Shown: positions 34,638 to 44,155 of the stretch, one piece after another
Layout: the number at the start of each line of letters is the position of its first letter
Numbering within the stretch: position 1 is the stretch's first letter
Source: Methylosinus sp. LW4
GTDB lineage: Bacteria; Pseudomonadota; Alphaproteobacteria; Rhizobiales; Beijerinckiaceae
Direction of reading: 5' to 3'
Assembly (NCBI RefSeq): GCF_000379125.1
Contig: NZ_KB900626.1
Coordinates: 3,172,667 to 3,236,666, forward strand
DNA: 64,000 nucleotides
Translations under genes and position numbers: made by a program
The notes under the pieces: model-generated
What the model saw: only the letters and a program-made list of their open reading frames with translations
Databases searched by the model: none
Told to the model about the DNA's origin: nothing

Positions 34638-35657
34638 TTACTTGAAGGTCGCCGAGCTGAAGTCGATCGACAGCGAAGCGACGAAGCGCGCGCCGCACCA
34701 GCTGGACGAGCTCTGGCCGGTGATGGTGTTCACCGAAGCCACGAAATTGCCTGCCGGGTCCAAGGTGTTCAGGAAGCAGCCCGCGCGGGTCAGATTGGAG
34801 TCGTAGTAGCGCAGGTCGAGCGTGACGACGTTCCAATTATAGGAAGCGCCGACGTTCCAGGTGTTGTAGCTGGCGAATTTGAAGCCCTTGGTGCCGAGAA
34901 TGCCGGTCGCGAGGAAGGCATAGTCGGGATCGATATAGCTGCCGCCATAGGCCGGGCTGGAATTGCCGATGTAGTAATGGCCGAAGGCGCCCGAGAGCGA
35001 CAGTCCCGAATAATCGGTGTTGGCGAAGGGCGTGACCTTGGCGTTGATCTCGGAATACAGCGCGTGGGCGCTATAGTTGTTCCAGTTCGGATCGTAAGCG
35101 ACCTGGCCGCCGAGAGTCACATAGTCGTTCACCGTCCAGCTCGGCTTGAAGTAGATCTCGACATAGCTCGGGTCGAAAGCCGTGGTGGGGAGAGCGGTGT
35201 AGGAGTTCTTGAAGGTCGTGACCGGGATCGCGCCGCCGATGAACCATTGCTGATGGTTGCTCGGATAGGCGTAGTAGATCGCGCCGAAGTCCAGCGTCAG
35301 CGGACCCCAGACGGGGCGGATGCCGGCGGTGATGTCGATCTCGGCGAGCGGGCTCGTGGGCAGCGTCACATTGGTGGCGGCGAGGCCCGTGTAGAACCAG
35401 CCGTAGCGCAGCTCCTCATAGACGCTGCCGGCCGGACGATGGGCGCTGTTGGAAATGCCGCGGACGATATAGTCCGACATGAATTTCGCGCCATAGGCGT
35501 AATCGAAGCCGGCGTCGAGGACGTCGAAGTTCGGCTCGGGCAGAGCGACGAGCGGCTTGGCCTCCTCGTGCTTCATATCTTTCATTTCTTCGGCGGCATA
35601 GGCGGCGGGCGCGAAGAGCGCGAGCACGGCGACGCCGGCAAACAGTGCGGATTTCAT
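34638..35657 (-). CDS. TorF-family putative porin
   Basis: 339 aa with a signal peptide (MKSALFAGVAVLALFAPAAY, then AAEEM) and a beta-barrel-like body rich in aromatic and Gly/Asn turns. The opening AYGAKFMSDYIVRGISNS, the middle SYVEIYFKPSWTVNDYVTLG and the closing Cys-containing strand GARFVASLSIDFSSATFK fit the TorF/TIGR02001-like outer-membrane family. Substrate unknown. The ATG at 35657 is selected because it gives a perfect signal peptide and GGGGAG lies upstream. It has its own terminator and a long upstream region, indicating an independently regulated, well expressed gene. Confidence 0.85.
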   Translation of the reverse strand: MKSALFAGVAVLALFAPAAYAAEEMKDMKHEEAKPLVALPEPNFDVLDAGFDYAYGAKFMSDYIVRGISNSAHRPAGSVYEELRYGWFYTGLAATNVTLPTSPLAEIDITAGIRPVWGPLTLDFGAIYYAYPSNHQQWFIGGAIPVTTFKNSYTALPTTAFDPSYVEIYFKPSWTVNDYVTLGGQVAYDPNWNNYSAHALYSEINAKVTPFANTDYSGLSLSGAFGHYYIGNSSPAYGGSYIDPDYAFLATGILGTKGFKFASYNTWNVGASYNWNVVTLDLRYYDSNLTRAGCFLNTLDPAGNFVASVNTITGQSSSSWCGARFVASLSIDFSSATFK

Positions 35658-35984
35658 AATCTTAGGCTCCCCGATACTGGAATCATCCTCGCCGCGATTG
35701 TTGCGACAAAGCTCCTGGGCACTCAAGCGGAACAGGGAAGCAATTGCCTACGTCTCGAGCAAATTTGGGCTTCGGGCGCGTTTTTCGATTCAAGAGTGGC
35801 TAAAATGTCACAATGAGGTAAGGAAGACGACAAATTTTGTCGATTTTGAACAGAAAAGGGCGCGACGGCGCCGGCCACGACGCGACCCTGACAAAAACGG
35901 ACACGGATTACAGGTTGCCAGATACCGGCTACGCAGTGATGGCCGGCCCCAGCGCCTAATTTTAGGGCGCCGGGGCGGGAAGCG
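35658..35984. other. Intergenic region upstream of the porin gene
   Basis: 327 bp without a gene. It is more AT-rich than its surroundings. It holds a perfect 15-bp palindrome CGACAAA-T-TTTGTCG at 35828-35842, a possible operator. A GC-rich hairpin at 35947-35975 (CCCCAGCGCC/GGCGCCGGGG, one mismatch) lies just past the stop of the giant gene on the minus strand and may end its transcript. No convincing sigma-70 promoter was found by eye. Confidence 0.5.
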
Positions 35985-38900
35985 TCACTCGAAACGGCCC
36001 GCCGCATGGCCGAGCATGGTGTAGACCTTGCCGGCGTCGGAGGTGAGATAGCCGCGCGTCAACGCGCCGTCGCGATCATTGCGGCTGGTGTCGGCGACGA
36101 GCCGCTCGAACTCCTGCACATAATGATCGACGGTCGCGTGGAAATCGGGATCGACGCGGTAGCGGCGACGAATTTCCTCGAAGGTCTGATGACCCTGGGC
36201 GGTGTAGAGCCTGCGCGTGAACAGGCCCTTCTCGCCGCGCTGGAAGCGATCCCAGAACTCGCCCACCGCCGCGTGATCGACCATGCGGGCGATGTCGAGG
36301 GTGAGATTGTCCAGAGCGCCCGCGGCCTTGGCCCGGCCGGCCGCCGTATTGGCGCGCGGCGGCGCGGCGGCGGGAGCCTCGTCGCGGGAGGCGCGCGCCA
36401 ATAGATCGGTCAGCCAGCCATCCTCGGTCGCCGAGGCGACCGGCCGCGCCGGAGGAGCCGGCTGCGGCGGGGGCGGCGGCTGGATCGCCCGCGCTGCGCG
36501 TTGCGGCTCCTCGCGCGGGGCGCGGGGGGCCCAGCTCGGCTCCTGCGCGCGCGGGGCGGGCGGAGCGACCGGCGGCGGAGGGGGCGGCGGTGGAGCCGCC
36601 GGGGCGGGCGCGGGCTGCGGCTGGGCCTCGAAGCCGCGACGCGCGGAAGCGGCCGGGGCCGCCGCCGGAACCGGCTCCGCTATGTCATAGGCCCGGCCCG
36701 AGCGCGCGACGATGTCGGTCAGCTCGTTGAGCGCCTTCACCTGCTCGCCGACGACCCGGCGCAGCGCGGCGGCCTGCTCGGCCGTCTCGCGCGGCAATTC
36801 CTGAGCGCCGCGACGCAGCTCGGCGCGCGTCTGCTCCAGCTCGGTCTGAATCTCCGCCGACATGCCGCGAATCTCGTTCGCGGCGGCGGCGAATTTCTCG
36901 GTCGCCCGGCCGAATATCTCGGCCATCTCGTCATTGGCCTGATCATAGGCCGCGCGCAGCGCCGCGGCGGTCTCCTCCCGCTCGCGCGAGGCGGCGTCGC
37001 GCACGGCGGAAAAGCGCTCGTCGACCAGCTCCGCCGTGTCCTGCGTCGATTGGGCGATGAAGCCGCCGACATCGCGCGCGCGCTCCTCGACCCGGCGGAA
37101 GTTCTCCTCGACGAGGCCGGAGAAATTGGCGACCGTGTCCTCGAAATCCCGGCGCTTGTCCTCGACCAGCAGCACGAGATTTTCCAGCGAGCGGCGGCGC
37201 GCGTCGAGCGCCGCGTCCAGCTCGGACTGGCTCTGCGCCAGCCGCTCGGCGCTCTGCGTCAGGCTCTGCTGATGCGTCTCCATCGCGCCGACCACGGAGC
37301 CGGCGTCGCGCATCACGCCGCTCGAGACCTCGCCCACCGTCGCGATATGTTGCGCGACCGTCTCGATCGCGCCCTGGAACTCGCGCAGCTTGCCGCCGAG
37401 CTCCTTGTCGAGATTGGCGAGATTGCCGCCCGCCGCCGAGATGATGGTCTGCAGCGAGGAATTGGTCTCGCCGAGCCGGTCGAGCACCTCGGGCAGCTCG
37501 GCGCGGAGCTTCTCATTGACGTCGAGCAGCGCGCGAACGGAACCCTCGGCGCCGTCGGTGAGCGCTTTCTTCAGCTCCTCCGCCGATTGGTCGATCGCCG
37601 CCGCCAGCTCGACGCGCTTCTCGCCGAGATGCTGCACGATGGTGGAGCCGCGGCTCTCGATCGCATGAGCGACCAGCTCGCCGACATTGGCGAGCTCCCG
37701 CGTCACCTCTCCGCCGCGATCGCCGAGCGTCGTCTGGATCTGCGTGAGGCGCTGCTCCAGCGTGGTGCTGATCTCGCCGACGCGCTCGGTGAGCGCCTGG
37801 CCGAGATCGCCGGTGCGGGCGTGCAGAGTGGTGTCGAGATCGCGCCGCGCCGAGGCGAGCGTCGCGTTGATCTCCTCGATGCGGGCGTTGATGGTCTCGA
37901 CGACGACGCGGCTGCGCTCGCCGATCTCGCCGGAGACCGCGTCCAGACGGCCGACGACATTGTTCTCGAAGACGCCGATGCGTCCGTCCAGCGTGCCGGC
38001 GATCTCCTCCGCGCGGCCGCCGAGCGTGGCGTTGATCTCCTCCGCCTTGGAGGAGAGCGTCTCGGTGAGCTGGGTCGAGCGGGCGAGCAGCACCGCATCG
38101 ATATCCTTGACCTTCTCGTCCAGCGAGCGAATGACCTCGCGGCCGCCCTCGCCCATGGCGCGCGCCACCTCCACCGCATGGCGGGCGAGCGTGTCCTGAA
38201 AGGCCTTGCCGGCCGAATCGAGCCCGGAGTCGACGCGCCCGACCAGCGCGTCTATGCGGTCCGCCGCCTGACGCGTGCGCGCGTTGGAGACGGTCTCGAA
38301 GCTCTCGATCTTCGACGACATGACCGCGGCGATCTCCTCGGCGCGGGCGCCGAGCAATTCGACCAGCGCGGTGCCGTCGCCGGAAATCGTCTTGTCTATG
38401 GCCGCCAGCCGCTGGCCGACGTCATCCGCCAAGCGCTGCGACTGATCGCCGATACGCGCCGCGATCTCGTCGGCGCGCTCCGCCAGACGATCGGCCAGCG
38501 CCCCGCCCTGCTGGACGATGGCCGCGTCCACCGCCGCCAGACGCTCGGCCAAGGCCGCCGCGAGCTGCTGCGAGTGCTCGCCGATCTGCGCCGCGATCTG
38601 GCCGCCCTGATGGCGCAGGCGCTCGTCGAAAGCGACCAGCTGCTGCTCCACGCCGCGCGTGACCCCCTCGCCGCTCGCCGCCAGCGCCGCGACCAGCGCG
38701 CCGCCGCGATCGACGATCGACGTGTCCACCGCCGAAAGCCCCTCGGCCAGCGCCGAGGCGAGCTGCTGCGAGCGCTCGCCGATCTGCGCGGCGAGCTCGC
38801 CGCCCTGATGGCGCAGGCGCTCGTCGAAAGCCGCGAGCTGCTCCTCGACGCCGCGCGCCACGCCGTCGCCGCTCGCCGCCAGAGCCGCGACCAGCGCGCC

Positions 38901-41900
38901 GCCCTGGTCGATGATCGTCGTATCGACCGCCGCGAGCCGCTCGGCGAGCGCCGCCGCCAGCTGCTCGGAATGCTCGCCGATCTGCGCCGCCATGAGATTG
39001 CTGCGATTGCGCAGCGCCTCATCGAAGGCCGCGAGCTGCTCGCCGACGTCGCGGGTGAAGCCCTCGCCATTGGCGGCGATGGCCGCCACCAGAGCGGCGC
39101 CCTCGTTGACAATGGCCGAGTCGACCGCGGTCAGACGCTGGGTGAGCTCGGCCGCGAGCTGCTCGGAATGCTCGCCGAGCCTCGCGCCGAGCTCGTCGCC
39201 GCGATTGCGCAGCGCCTCGTCGAAAGCCGCGAGCTGATCGCCGATGTCGCGGGTGAAGCCTTCGCCATTGGCGGCGATGGCCGCCACCAGCGCCGCGCCT
39301 TCATTGACGATGGTCGAATCGACGGCCGCCAGACGCTCGGAGAGCTCGGCCGAAAGCCGCTGCGAATGCTCGCCGATCTGCGCGCTGAGCTCGCCGCCGC
39401 GATTGCGCAGCGCCTCGTCGAAAGCGGCGAGCTGATCGCCGATCTCGCGCGTGAAGCCCTCGCCATTGGCGGCGATGGCGGAAACCAGCGCGGAGCCTTC
39501 CTCGACAATGGCCGAGTCGACCGCGGTGAGCCGCTCGGTGAGCTCGGCCGCGAGCTGCTGCGTATGCTCGTCGATCTGCGCCGCGAGACGCGCGGAATGG
39601 CCGCGCAATGTCTCGTCGAGAGAGGCGAGTCGCTCGGCGACGTCGCGCGCGAGGCCTTCGCCGCTCGCCGTCAGCGCATTGGCCAGCGCGCCGCCCTGAT
39701 CGAGCGCCATGGCCTCGAAAGCGGCGATGCGGCCGGCGAGCGCTTCCTCGATGCGCTCGCCCTGCGTGGCGATGGCGAGCGCCGCCTCGCTGGCCGTGAC
39801 CGCGAAACGCTCCTGCAGCGAGGCGGATTGCTCGGCGAGGGTCGCGGCGACATCGGCGACGCTCGCGGCGAGGCCCGCCTCGAGCGCGGCCCCGCCGACC
39901 GTGAAGGCCTGCTCGGCGCGGCTCTGCGTCTCCTCGAGCGTGCGGGAGACTTGCGCGGTCGCCTCCTCCAGCGCGTCCAGCCGGTTGACCAGCACGCCGT
40001 CGACCCATTCCGCCTGCTCGGTGACGCGGGCGACGACGTCGCCGCTCTGCCGCACGACCTGCTCCTCGAAAACGGTGAGCCGCTCGGAGAGCACGGAGGC
40101 GATGCGATCGGAATGCTCGGTGACGCGCGTCGCCACCTCGTCGCCATGACGCACCACCGTCTCCTCGAAGGCCGCGAGGCCTTGGGAGAGATAGGCGCCG
40201 ATCTCGTCGCCGCGCTCGACCAGGCGCAGCACGGTCTCGTCTCCACGGCCGGCGATGCGCTCCTCGAAGGAGGCGATCCCTTCGGCGATGGCCTGACCGA
40301 CGCGCTCGCCCTGCTGCAGGAAGCGCGATGCGGTTTCCTCGCTCTGCTGCACGACCGCCTCGCGGAAGGCCTCGAGCCCGCCGGCGACGGCGGATGTCGC
40401 GCGCTCGCTCTGCTCCTCGAGGCTGGACAGCGTCGCCTCATGCTGCTGCGAGAGCCGATCCTCGAAAGCGGCGATGCCTTCCGCCACGGCGAGGCCGAGC
40501 GCGTCGCCATGAGCGGTGAGCCGCGCCGCGGCCTCCTCGCTCTGGCCGAGCACGCGCGTCTCGAATTTGGCGAGGCCTTCGGTGACGATGCCGCTGATCG
40601 TGTCGCCATGGGCGACGAGGCGCTCCGCCACATCCTCGCCATGGCCGAGTATGCGCGCCTCGAAGGCCGCGAGGCCCTCGGCGACCGCGACCCCGATCGC
40701 GTCGCCATGGGAGACCAGACGCTCGGCCGCCTGCTCGCTCTGGCCGAGGACGCGCTCCTCGAAGACGGCGAGGCTGCCGGAAACCGCGGAGCCGATCTGC
40801 TCCGCATGGGCGATGAGACGTTCCGTCGCCTCGGCGCTGTGGCCGGTCACGCGCTCCTCGAAGGCCGCGAGGCCTTCCGAGACCGCGGCTCCGATCGCGT
40901 CGCCCTGCGCGACGAGACGATCGGCGACCACCTCGCTGTGGCCGAGCACGCGCGCCTCGAAAGCGGCGACGCCCTCCGACACCGAGAGGCCGATGCGCGC
41001 GCCTTCCTCGATGAGGCGCTCGGCGGCCGCGGCGCCCTGGCCGGCGACGCGCTCCTCGAAAGCGGCGAGCCCTTCATTGACCGCCGCGCCGACCGCATCG
41101 GCGTGCGCCGCGAGACGCGCCGCGACATCCTCGCTCTGGCCGGCGACCCGCTCCTCGAAGGCCGCGAGGCCCTCGGTGACGGCGGCGCCGATCGCGTCGC
41201 CATGCGACACGAGACGATTGGCGACATCCTCGCTATGGCCGATGACGCGTTCCTCGAAGGCGGAAAGGCCTTCCGCCACCGCGGACCCGATGGCGTCGCC
41301 ATGCGCCGAGAGACGCGTCGCGACATCCTCGCTCTGGCCGGCGACGCGCTCTTCGAAAGCGGCGAGGCTGGCGGCCAACGCCGCGCCGATGGCGTCGCCT
41401 TGCGTCGAAAGACGCGCGGCCGCATCCTCGCTGCGACCGGCGACGCGCTCCTCGAAAGCCGCGAGGCCTTCCGCCACCGCGGAGCCGATCGCGTCGCCAT
41501 GGGTGACGAGACGCGTCGCCACTTCCTCGCTGTGGCCGAGAACGCGCTCCTCGAAAGCCGCGAGACCTTCCGCAACGGCGGAGCCGATCGTGTCGCCATG
41601 GAGGACGAGACGCGCCGCCACTTCCTCGCTGTGGCCGGTGACGCGCTCCTCGAAAGCCGCGAGGCCAGCGGCGACCGCCGAGCCGATGGTCTCGCCCTGA
41701 GCCGAGAGACGCTCCGCCGCCGCCTCGCTGCGGCCCGCGACGCGCTCCTCGAAAGAGGCGAGGCCGGCGGCCACGGCCGAACCGATCTCGTCGCCTTGCA
41801 TGAGCAGGCGGATCGCCACCTCGTCGCTACGGCCGGCGACGCGCTCCTCGAAAGCCGCCAGCCCTTCAGCCACCGTCTGGCCGAGACGCGCGCCCTCCTC

Positions 41901-43781
41901 GGCGAGGCGCGCCGTCGCTTCGGCGCTGCGCTGCGCGACGCTCTGCTCGAATTCCGCGACGCCCTGCGTCAGCGCCGCGCCGATGCGCTCGCTCTGCTCG
42001 GCGAAGCGCGTGGCGATGTCGCCGCCCTGGACGACGACATTCTCCTCGAAGGAGACGAGGCGATCGGCGAGCGTCTCGGTGACGCGATCGCCATGCGAGG
42101 CGATGGCCGCGATGGCCTCGCCGGCCACGGCGGCGAAACGCTCGTGCAGAGCGTCGGCCTGCTCGGTGAAGGCGCTGGCGCTGTCGGCGAGAGTCTGCGC
42201 GAAGCGTTCGTTGAGGCCGCCGCCATGCGCCTCCAGCTCGGCGCGGGCGCGCTCGCGCGTTTCCTCGAGCAGCTCGGCGAGGCGGTCGCCGGCGGTGCGG
42301 AAGGCGGATTCGGTCGCCGCGACTTTCTCGGCGAGCTGCGTCGCGAGATTTTCAGAGGCCGACAGCAGCGAGCGCTCTATGGCGCCGCCATGCGTCTCGA
42401 TCGCCTCGTCGACGCGGCCGCTGGTCTCGGCGAGACGATCGACGAAGCTCTCACCGCGCTCGCCCACCGCCTGCACGAGATGGCCGCCGATGGAATCGAG
42501 CCGATCGACGACATAGGCGCCGCGCGATTCGAAATCGGACGCCAGCGCGTCGCCGCGCTCCTGAAGCTTGCGATCCGCCTCGGCTATGCCGTCGGAGAAG
42601 CGCCGCGAGACCTCCTCCGAGGCCAGAGTGAGGCTGACCGCGATCGTCTCCCCGGCGACGGAGAGACGCTGCACCATATCCTCGCCGCGCGTCGACAGCG
42701 TGGAGTTGAAGCCGTCGCCGACGCGCTCCAGCGCCAGACGAATCTCCTCGCCCTTGGAGCCGAGCGCGGCGGTCACGCGGCCGCCGGCCTCGCTCACCGT
42801 CTCGGCGAGATGGGAGGAGCTGGTCTGCAGCTCCGCGGAAAGCGACTCGCGCGCGCCGAGCAGCGCCGTGCGGGCGTTGTCGGCGTTGAGGAGGATCGCC
42901 TCGCGCTCGCGGGTCAGCTCGTCGATGAGCACGCGAATGCGGCGCTCGTTCTCGGAATAGGAGCGCTCGAGATTGGAGACCTCGGTGCGCACGATGATCT
43001 CGAGCTCGCCGGCCCGCGCCAGCGCGCGCTCTATGCCGTCGCCCATGGAGGCGGCCTCGCGGCGAATGGCCTGCGACAGCGTCACCATCTGCTCGGTGGC
43101 GATGGTCTCCGGCTCGATCAGCCGTATCGCCACTTCCGCCATGGAATTGGCGACCTGCTTCATCTCATGGGCGCGGCGCGCCATCACGCCGGTCACGAAA
43201 ATAAAGACGATGGGGGCGAGCAGCGCCAGCAGCGTCAGCACCGGCTTGGGCGCGAGGAAAGAGCCGTTCTCGCGGTCGAGAATCTCGCCTTGGTTGAAAT
43301 AGACGAAGAGAGTCCACAGCACCGCCCAGGCGGCGATGGACAGGAAAGTGTAGCCGAGAATGGCGGTGTTGGGACGGACCTGCAGCGCGGCGCGCAGCTC
43401 GCCGACGGTCTGGCGATCGTCATTGGCGGGCGCGCCGGCGGGGGCGACCGGCGGCTTGGCGGCGGCGCGGCCCGCGAGCGCGGATCCTTCCGCCGGGCGC
43501 GACGACTCCCGCGCAGCAGCTTCCCGCGCGGCGTCTCTCGCAGCGTCTCTCGCATCTTGGCGCCGTGAGGAGGGGAGGCTGAAGTTGAAGCCCGGCGCCG
43601 TCTTGGCCTGACCCTTGCCCTCGGCCTTATCCGCGGATTTGGCGCCCGCCTCGGCCGGCGCGGCGGTCTCGCCCGCTTCCGTCGCGGCCTCGGCGGTGGG
43701 CTCCACGCCCAGATTCAACGCCTCTTCGACCGCCGACAGCGCAGCGATAGCCGCGTCCTGGGGCTTGCCCGATTTCGCCAT
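35985..43781 (-). CDS. Giant coiled-coil membrane protein, growth-pole-ring (GPR)-like
   Basis: 2598 aa. An acidic, Ala-rich cytoplasmic N-terminus precedes two membrane helices, about residues 139-162 and 180-202 (LGYTFLSIAAWAVLWTLFVY and VLTLLALLAPIVFIFVTGVM). About 2000 residues of helical repeats follow, then a proline-rich linker and a conserved-looking C-terminal domain (FWDRFQRGEKGLFTRRLYTA; FHATVDHYVQEFERLVAD). Residues 607-1266 are twenty 33-residue repeats; residues 1380-1775 are six 66-residue repeats. Architecture and apolipoprotein-like repeats match the GPR protein that forms a ring at the growing pole of Agrobacterium (established there), so a role in polar growth is inferred here. 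The ATG at 43781 has AGAGG upstream. A CtrA-like site lies 80 bp upstream. Confidence 0.85.
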   Translation of the reverse strand: MAKSGKPQDAAIAALSAVEEALNLGVEPTAEAATEAGETAAPAEAGAKSADKAEGKGQAKTAPGFNFSLPSSRRQDARDAARDAAREAAARESSRPAEGSALAGRAAAKPPVAPAGAPANDDRQTVGELRAALQVRPNTAILGYTFLSIAAWAVLWTLFVYFNQGEILDRENGSFLAPKPVLTLLALLAPIVFIFVTGVMARRAHEMKQVANSMAEVAIRLIEPETIATEQMVTLSQAIRREAASMGDGIERALARAGELEIIVRTEVSNLERSYSENERRIRVLIDELTREREAILLNADNARTALLGARESLSAELQTSSSHLAETVSEAGGRVTAALGSKGEEIRLALERVGDGFNSTLSTRGEDMVQRLSVAGETIAVSLTLASEEVSRRFSDGIAEADRKLQERGDALASDFESRGAYVVDRLDSIGGHLVQAVGERGESFVDRLAETSGRVDEAIETHGGAIERSLLSASENLATQLAEKVAATESAFRTAGDRLAELLEETRERARAELEAHGGGLNERFAQTLADSASAFTEQADALHERFAAVAGEAIAAIASHGDRVTETLADRLVSFEENVVVQGGDIATRFAEQSERIGAALTQGVAEFEQSVAQRSAEATARLAEEGARLGQTVAEGLAAFEERVAGRSDEVAIRLLMQGDEIGSAVAAGLASFEERVAGRSEAAAERLSAQGETIGSAVAAGLAAFEERVTGHSEEVAARLVLHGDTIGSAVAEGLAAFEERVLGHSEEVATRLVTHGDAIGSAVAEGLAAFEERVAGRSEDAAARLSTQGDAIGAALAASLAAFEERVAGQSEDVATRLSAHGDAIGSAVAEGLSAFEERVIGHSEDVANRLVSHGDAIGAAVTEGLAAFEERVAGQSEDVAARLAAHADAVGAAVNEGLAAFEERVAGQGAAAAERLIEEGARIGLSVSEGVAAFEARVLGHSEVVADRLVAQGDAIGAAVSEGLAAFEERVTGHSAEATERLIAHAEQIGSAVSGSLAVFEERVLGQSEQAAERLVSHGDAIGVAVAEGLAAFEARILGHGEDVAERLVAHGDTISGIVTEGLAKFETRVLGQSEEAAARLTAHGDALGLAVAEGIAAFEDRLSQQHEATLSSLEEQSERATSAVAGGLEAFREAVVQQSEETASRFLQQGERVGQAIAEGIASFEERIAGRGDETVLRLVERGDEIGAYLSQGLAAFEETVVRHGDEVATRVTEHSDRIASVLSERLTVFEEQVVRQSGDVVARVTEQAEWVDGVLVNRLDALEEATAQVSRTLEETQSRAEQAFTVGGAALEAGLAASVADVAATLAEQSASLQERFAVTASEAALAIATQGERIEEALAGRIAAFEAMALDQGGALANALTASGEGLARDVAERLASLDETLRGHSARLAAQIDEHTQQLAAELTERLTAVDSAIVEEGSALVSAIAANGEGFTREIGDQLAAFDEALRNRGGELSAQIGEHSQRLSAELSERLAAVDSTIVNEGAALVAAIAANGEGFTRDIGDQLAAFDEALRNRGDELGARLGEHSEQLAAELTQRLTAVDSAIVNEGAALVAAIAANGEGFTRDVGEQLAAFDEALRNRSNLMAAQIGEHSEQLAAALAERLAAVDTTIIDQGGALVAALAASGDGVARGVEEQLAAFDERLRHQGGELAAQIGERSQQLASALAEGLSAVDTSIVDRGGALVAALAASGEGVTRGVEQQLVAFDERLRHQGGQIAAQIGEHSQQLAAALAERLAAVDAAIVQQGGALADRLAERADEIAARIGDQSQRLADDVGQRLAAIDKTISGDGTALVELLGARAEEIAAVMSSKIESFETVSNARTRQAADRIDALVGRVDSGLDSAGKAFQDTLARHAVEVARAMGEGGREVIRSLDEKVKDIDAVLLARSTQLTETLSSKAEEINATLGGRAEEIAGTLDGRIGVFENNVVGRLDAVSGEIGERSRVVVETINARIEEINATLASARRDLDTTLHARTGDLGQALTERVGEISTTLEQRLTQIQTTLGDRGGEVTRELANVGELVAHAIESRGSTIVQHLGEKRVELAAAIDQSAEELKKALTDGAEGSVRALLDVNEKLRAELPEVLDRLGETNSSLQTIISAAGGNLANLDKELGGKLREFQGAIETVAQHIATVGEVSSGVMRDAGSVVGAMETHQQSLTQSAERLAQSQSELDAALDARRRSLENLVLLVEDKRRDFEDTVANFSGLVEENFRRVEERARDVGGFIAQSTQDTAELVDERFSAVRDAASREREETAAALRAAYDQANDEMAEIFGRATEKFAAAANEIRGMSAEIQTELEQTRAELRRGAQELPRETAEQAAALRRVVGEQVKALNELTDIVARSGRAYDIAEPVPAAAPAASARRGFEAQPQPAPAPAAPPPPPPPPVAPPAPRAQEPSWAPRAPREEPQRAARAIQPPPPPQPAPPARPVASATEDGWLTDLLARASRDEAPAAAPPRANTAAGRAKAAGALDNLTLDIARMVDHAAVGEFWDRFQRGEKGLFTRRLYTAQGHQTFEEIRRRYRVDPDFHATVDHYVQEFERLVADTSRNDRDGALTRGYLTSDAGKVYTMLGHAAGRFE
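38457..39644 (-). repeat. Coding tandem repeat, six units of 198 bp (66 aa)
   Basis: Within the giant gene, six consecutive 66-codon units begin D/E/G-V/I-x-x-Q/R-L-A-x-F/L-D-E and end near NGEGFTR or SGEGVTR. The first five are clear and the sixth decays after about 50 residues. Unit starts were checked at 39644 and 38654, exactly five units apart, so there are no indels. Sixty-six is six times eleven. Confidence 0.9.
39984..41963 (-). repeat. Coding tandem repeat, twenty units of 99 bp (33 aa)
   Basis: Within the giant gene, units have the pattern G-L-A-A-F-E-E-R-V-x-G-x-S-E-x-x-A-x-R-L-x-x-H-G-D-x-I-G-x-A-V-x-E. First unit starts at 41963 and the twentieth ends at 39984: exactly 1980 bp, no indels. 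Unit edges drift at both ends (units 1 and 16-20 are most divergent). Thirty-three is three times eleven, the hendecad periodicity of apolipoprotein-like amphipathic helices. Confidence 0.93.
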
Positions 43782-44155
43782 CGTCACCTCTCCGAGCGGT
43801 CATGGTTCCGCGTTATGACGCCGCTCACCCTTTGTCGCCGTTCACATCGAGCAGAAAAGATTAACCAAATATTACCGCCGTCGGCCCGTAAATGAAACGG
43901 GGGCCGACCGCCAATCGAAATCGTCGTTAACGCGACTGGGGGAAGATGCTCGGCGCTCCGCCTGAAGCGGAGCAAAAGGGGCGACCTGCAGCCTGGCCGA
44001 AAATCCGAAGCAATGCTTACATAAGATTGATTCGTATAAGAATACGACGCCCGATTCGGCCCGGCGAGCGCAATTGCCGAGGCCGCGCACGAGCGCCCGA
44101 CGCAATCCACAGGAAAAGCGCGCCTTTTCCGCGAATGGCCGATGAGAGGGGTAGA
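43782..44155. other. Divergent control region between the giant gene and the Hpt gene
   Basis: 374 bp without a gene. Besides the CtrA-like site (listed separately) it contains a second TTAA at about 43926 and an AT-rich patch at 44015-44045 with TATAAG and a CGTAT-4 nt-ATACG inverted repeat, a plausible promoter area for the Hpt gene. Confidence 0.5.
43861..43875. promoter_or_regulatory. CtrA-like binding site
   Basis: TTAA (43861-43864), 7 nt, TTAC (43872-43875) differs by one base from the TTAA-N7-TTAA consensus of the cell-cycle regulator CtrA. It sits 80 bp before the start codon of the giant gene and about 280 bp before the Hpt gene. Confidence 0.45.

Noticed and set aside
39984..41963. 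CRISPR array
   Set aside because: The regular 99-bp repeats are diverged, have no spacers and are in frame inside a coding gene; no cas genes are present.
36501..43568. A plus-strand reading frame of 2355 codons antisense to the giant gene
   Set aside because: It is the mirror of a low-complexity, GC-biased repeat gene. Its product is Arg/Ala/Leu-rich without any domain, while the minus-strand frame has membrane helices, phased repeats and a conserved C-terminal domain.
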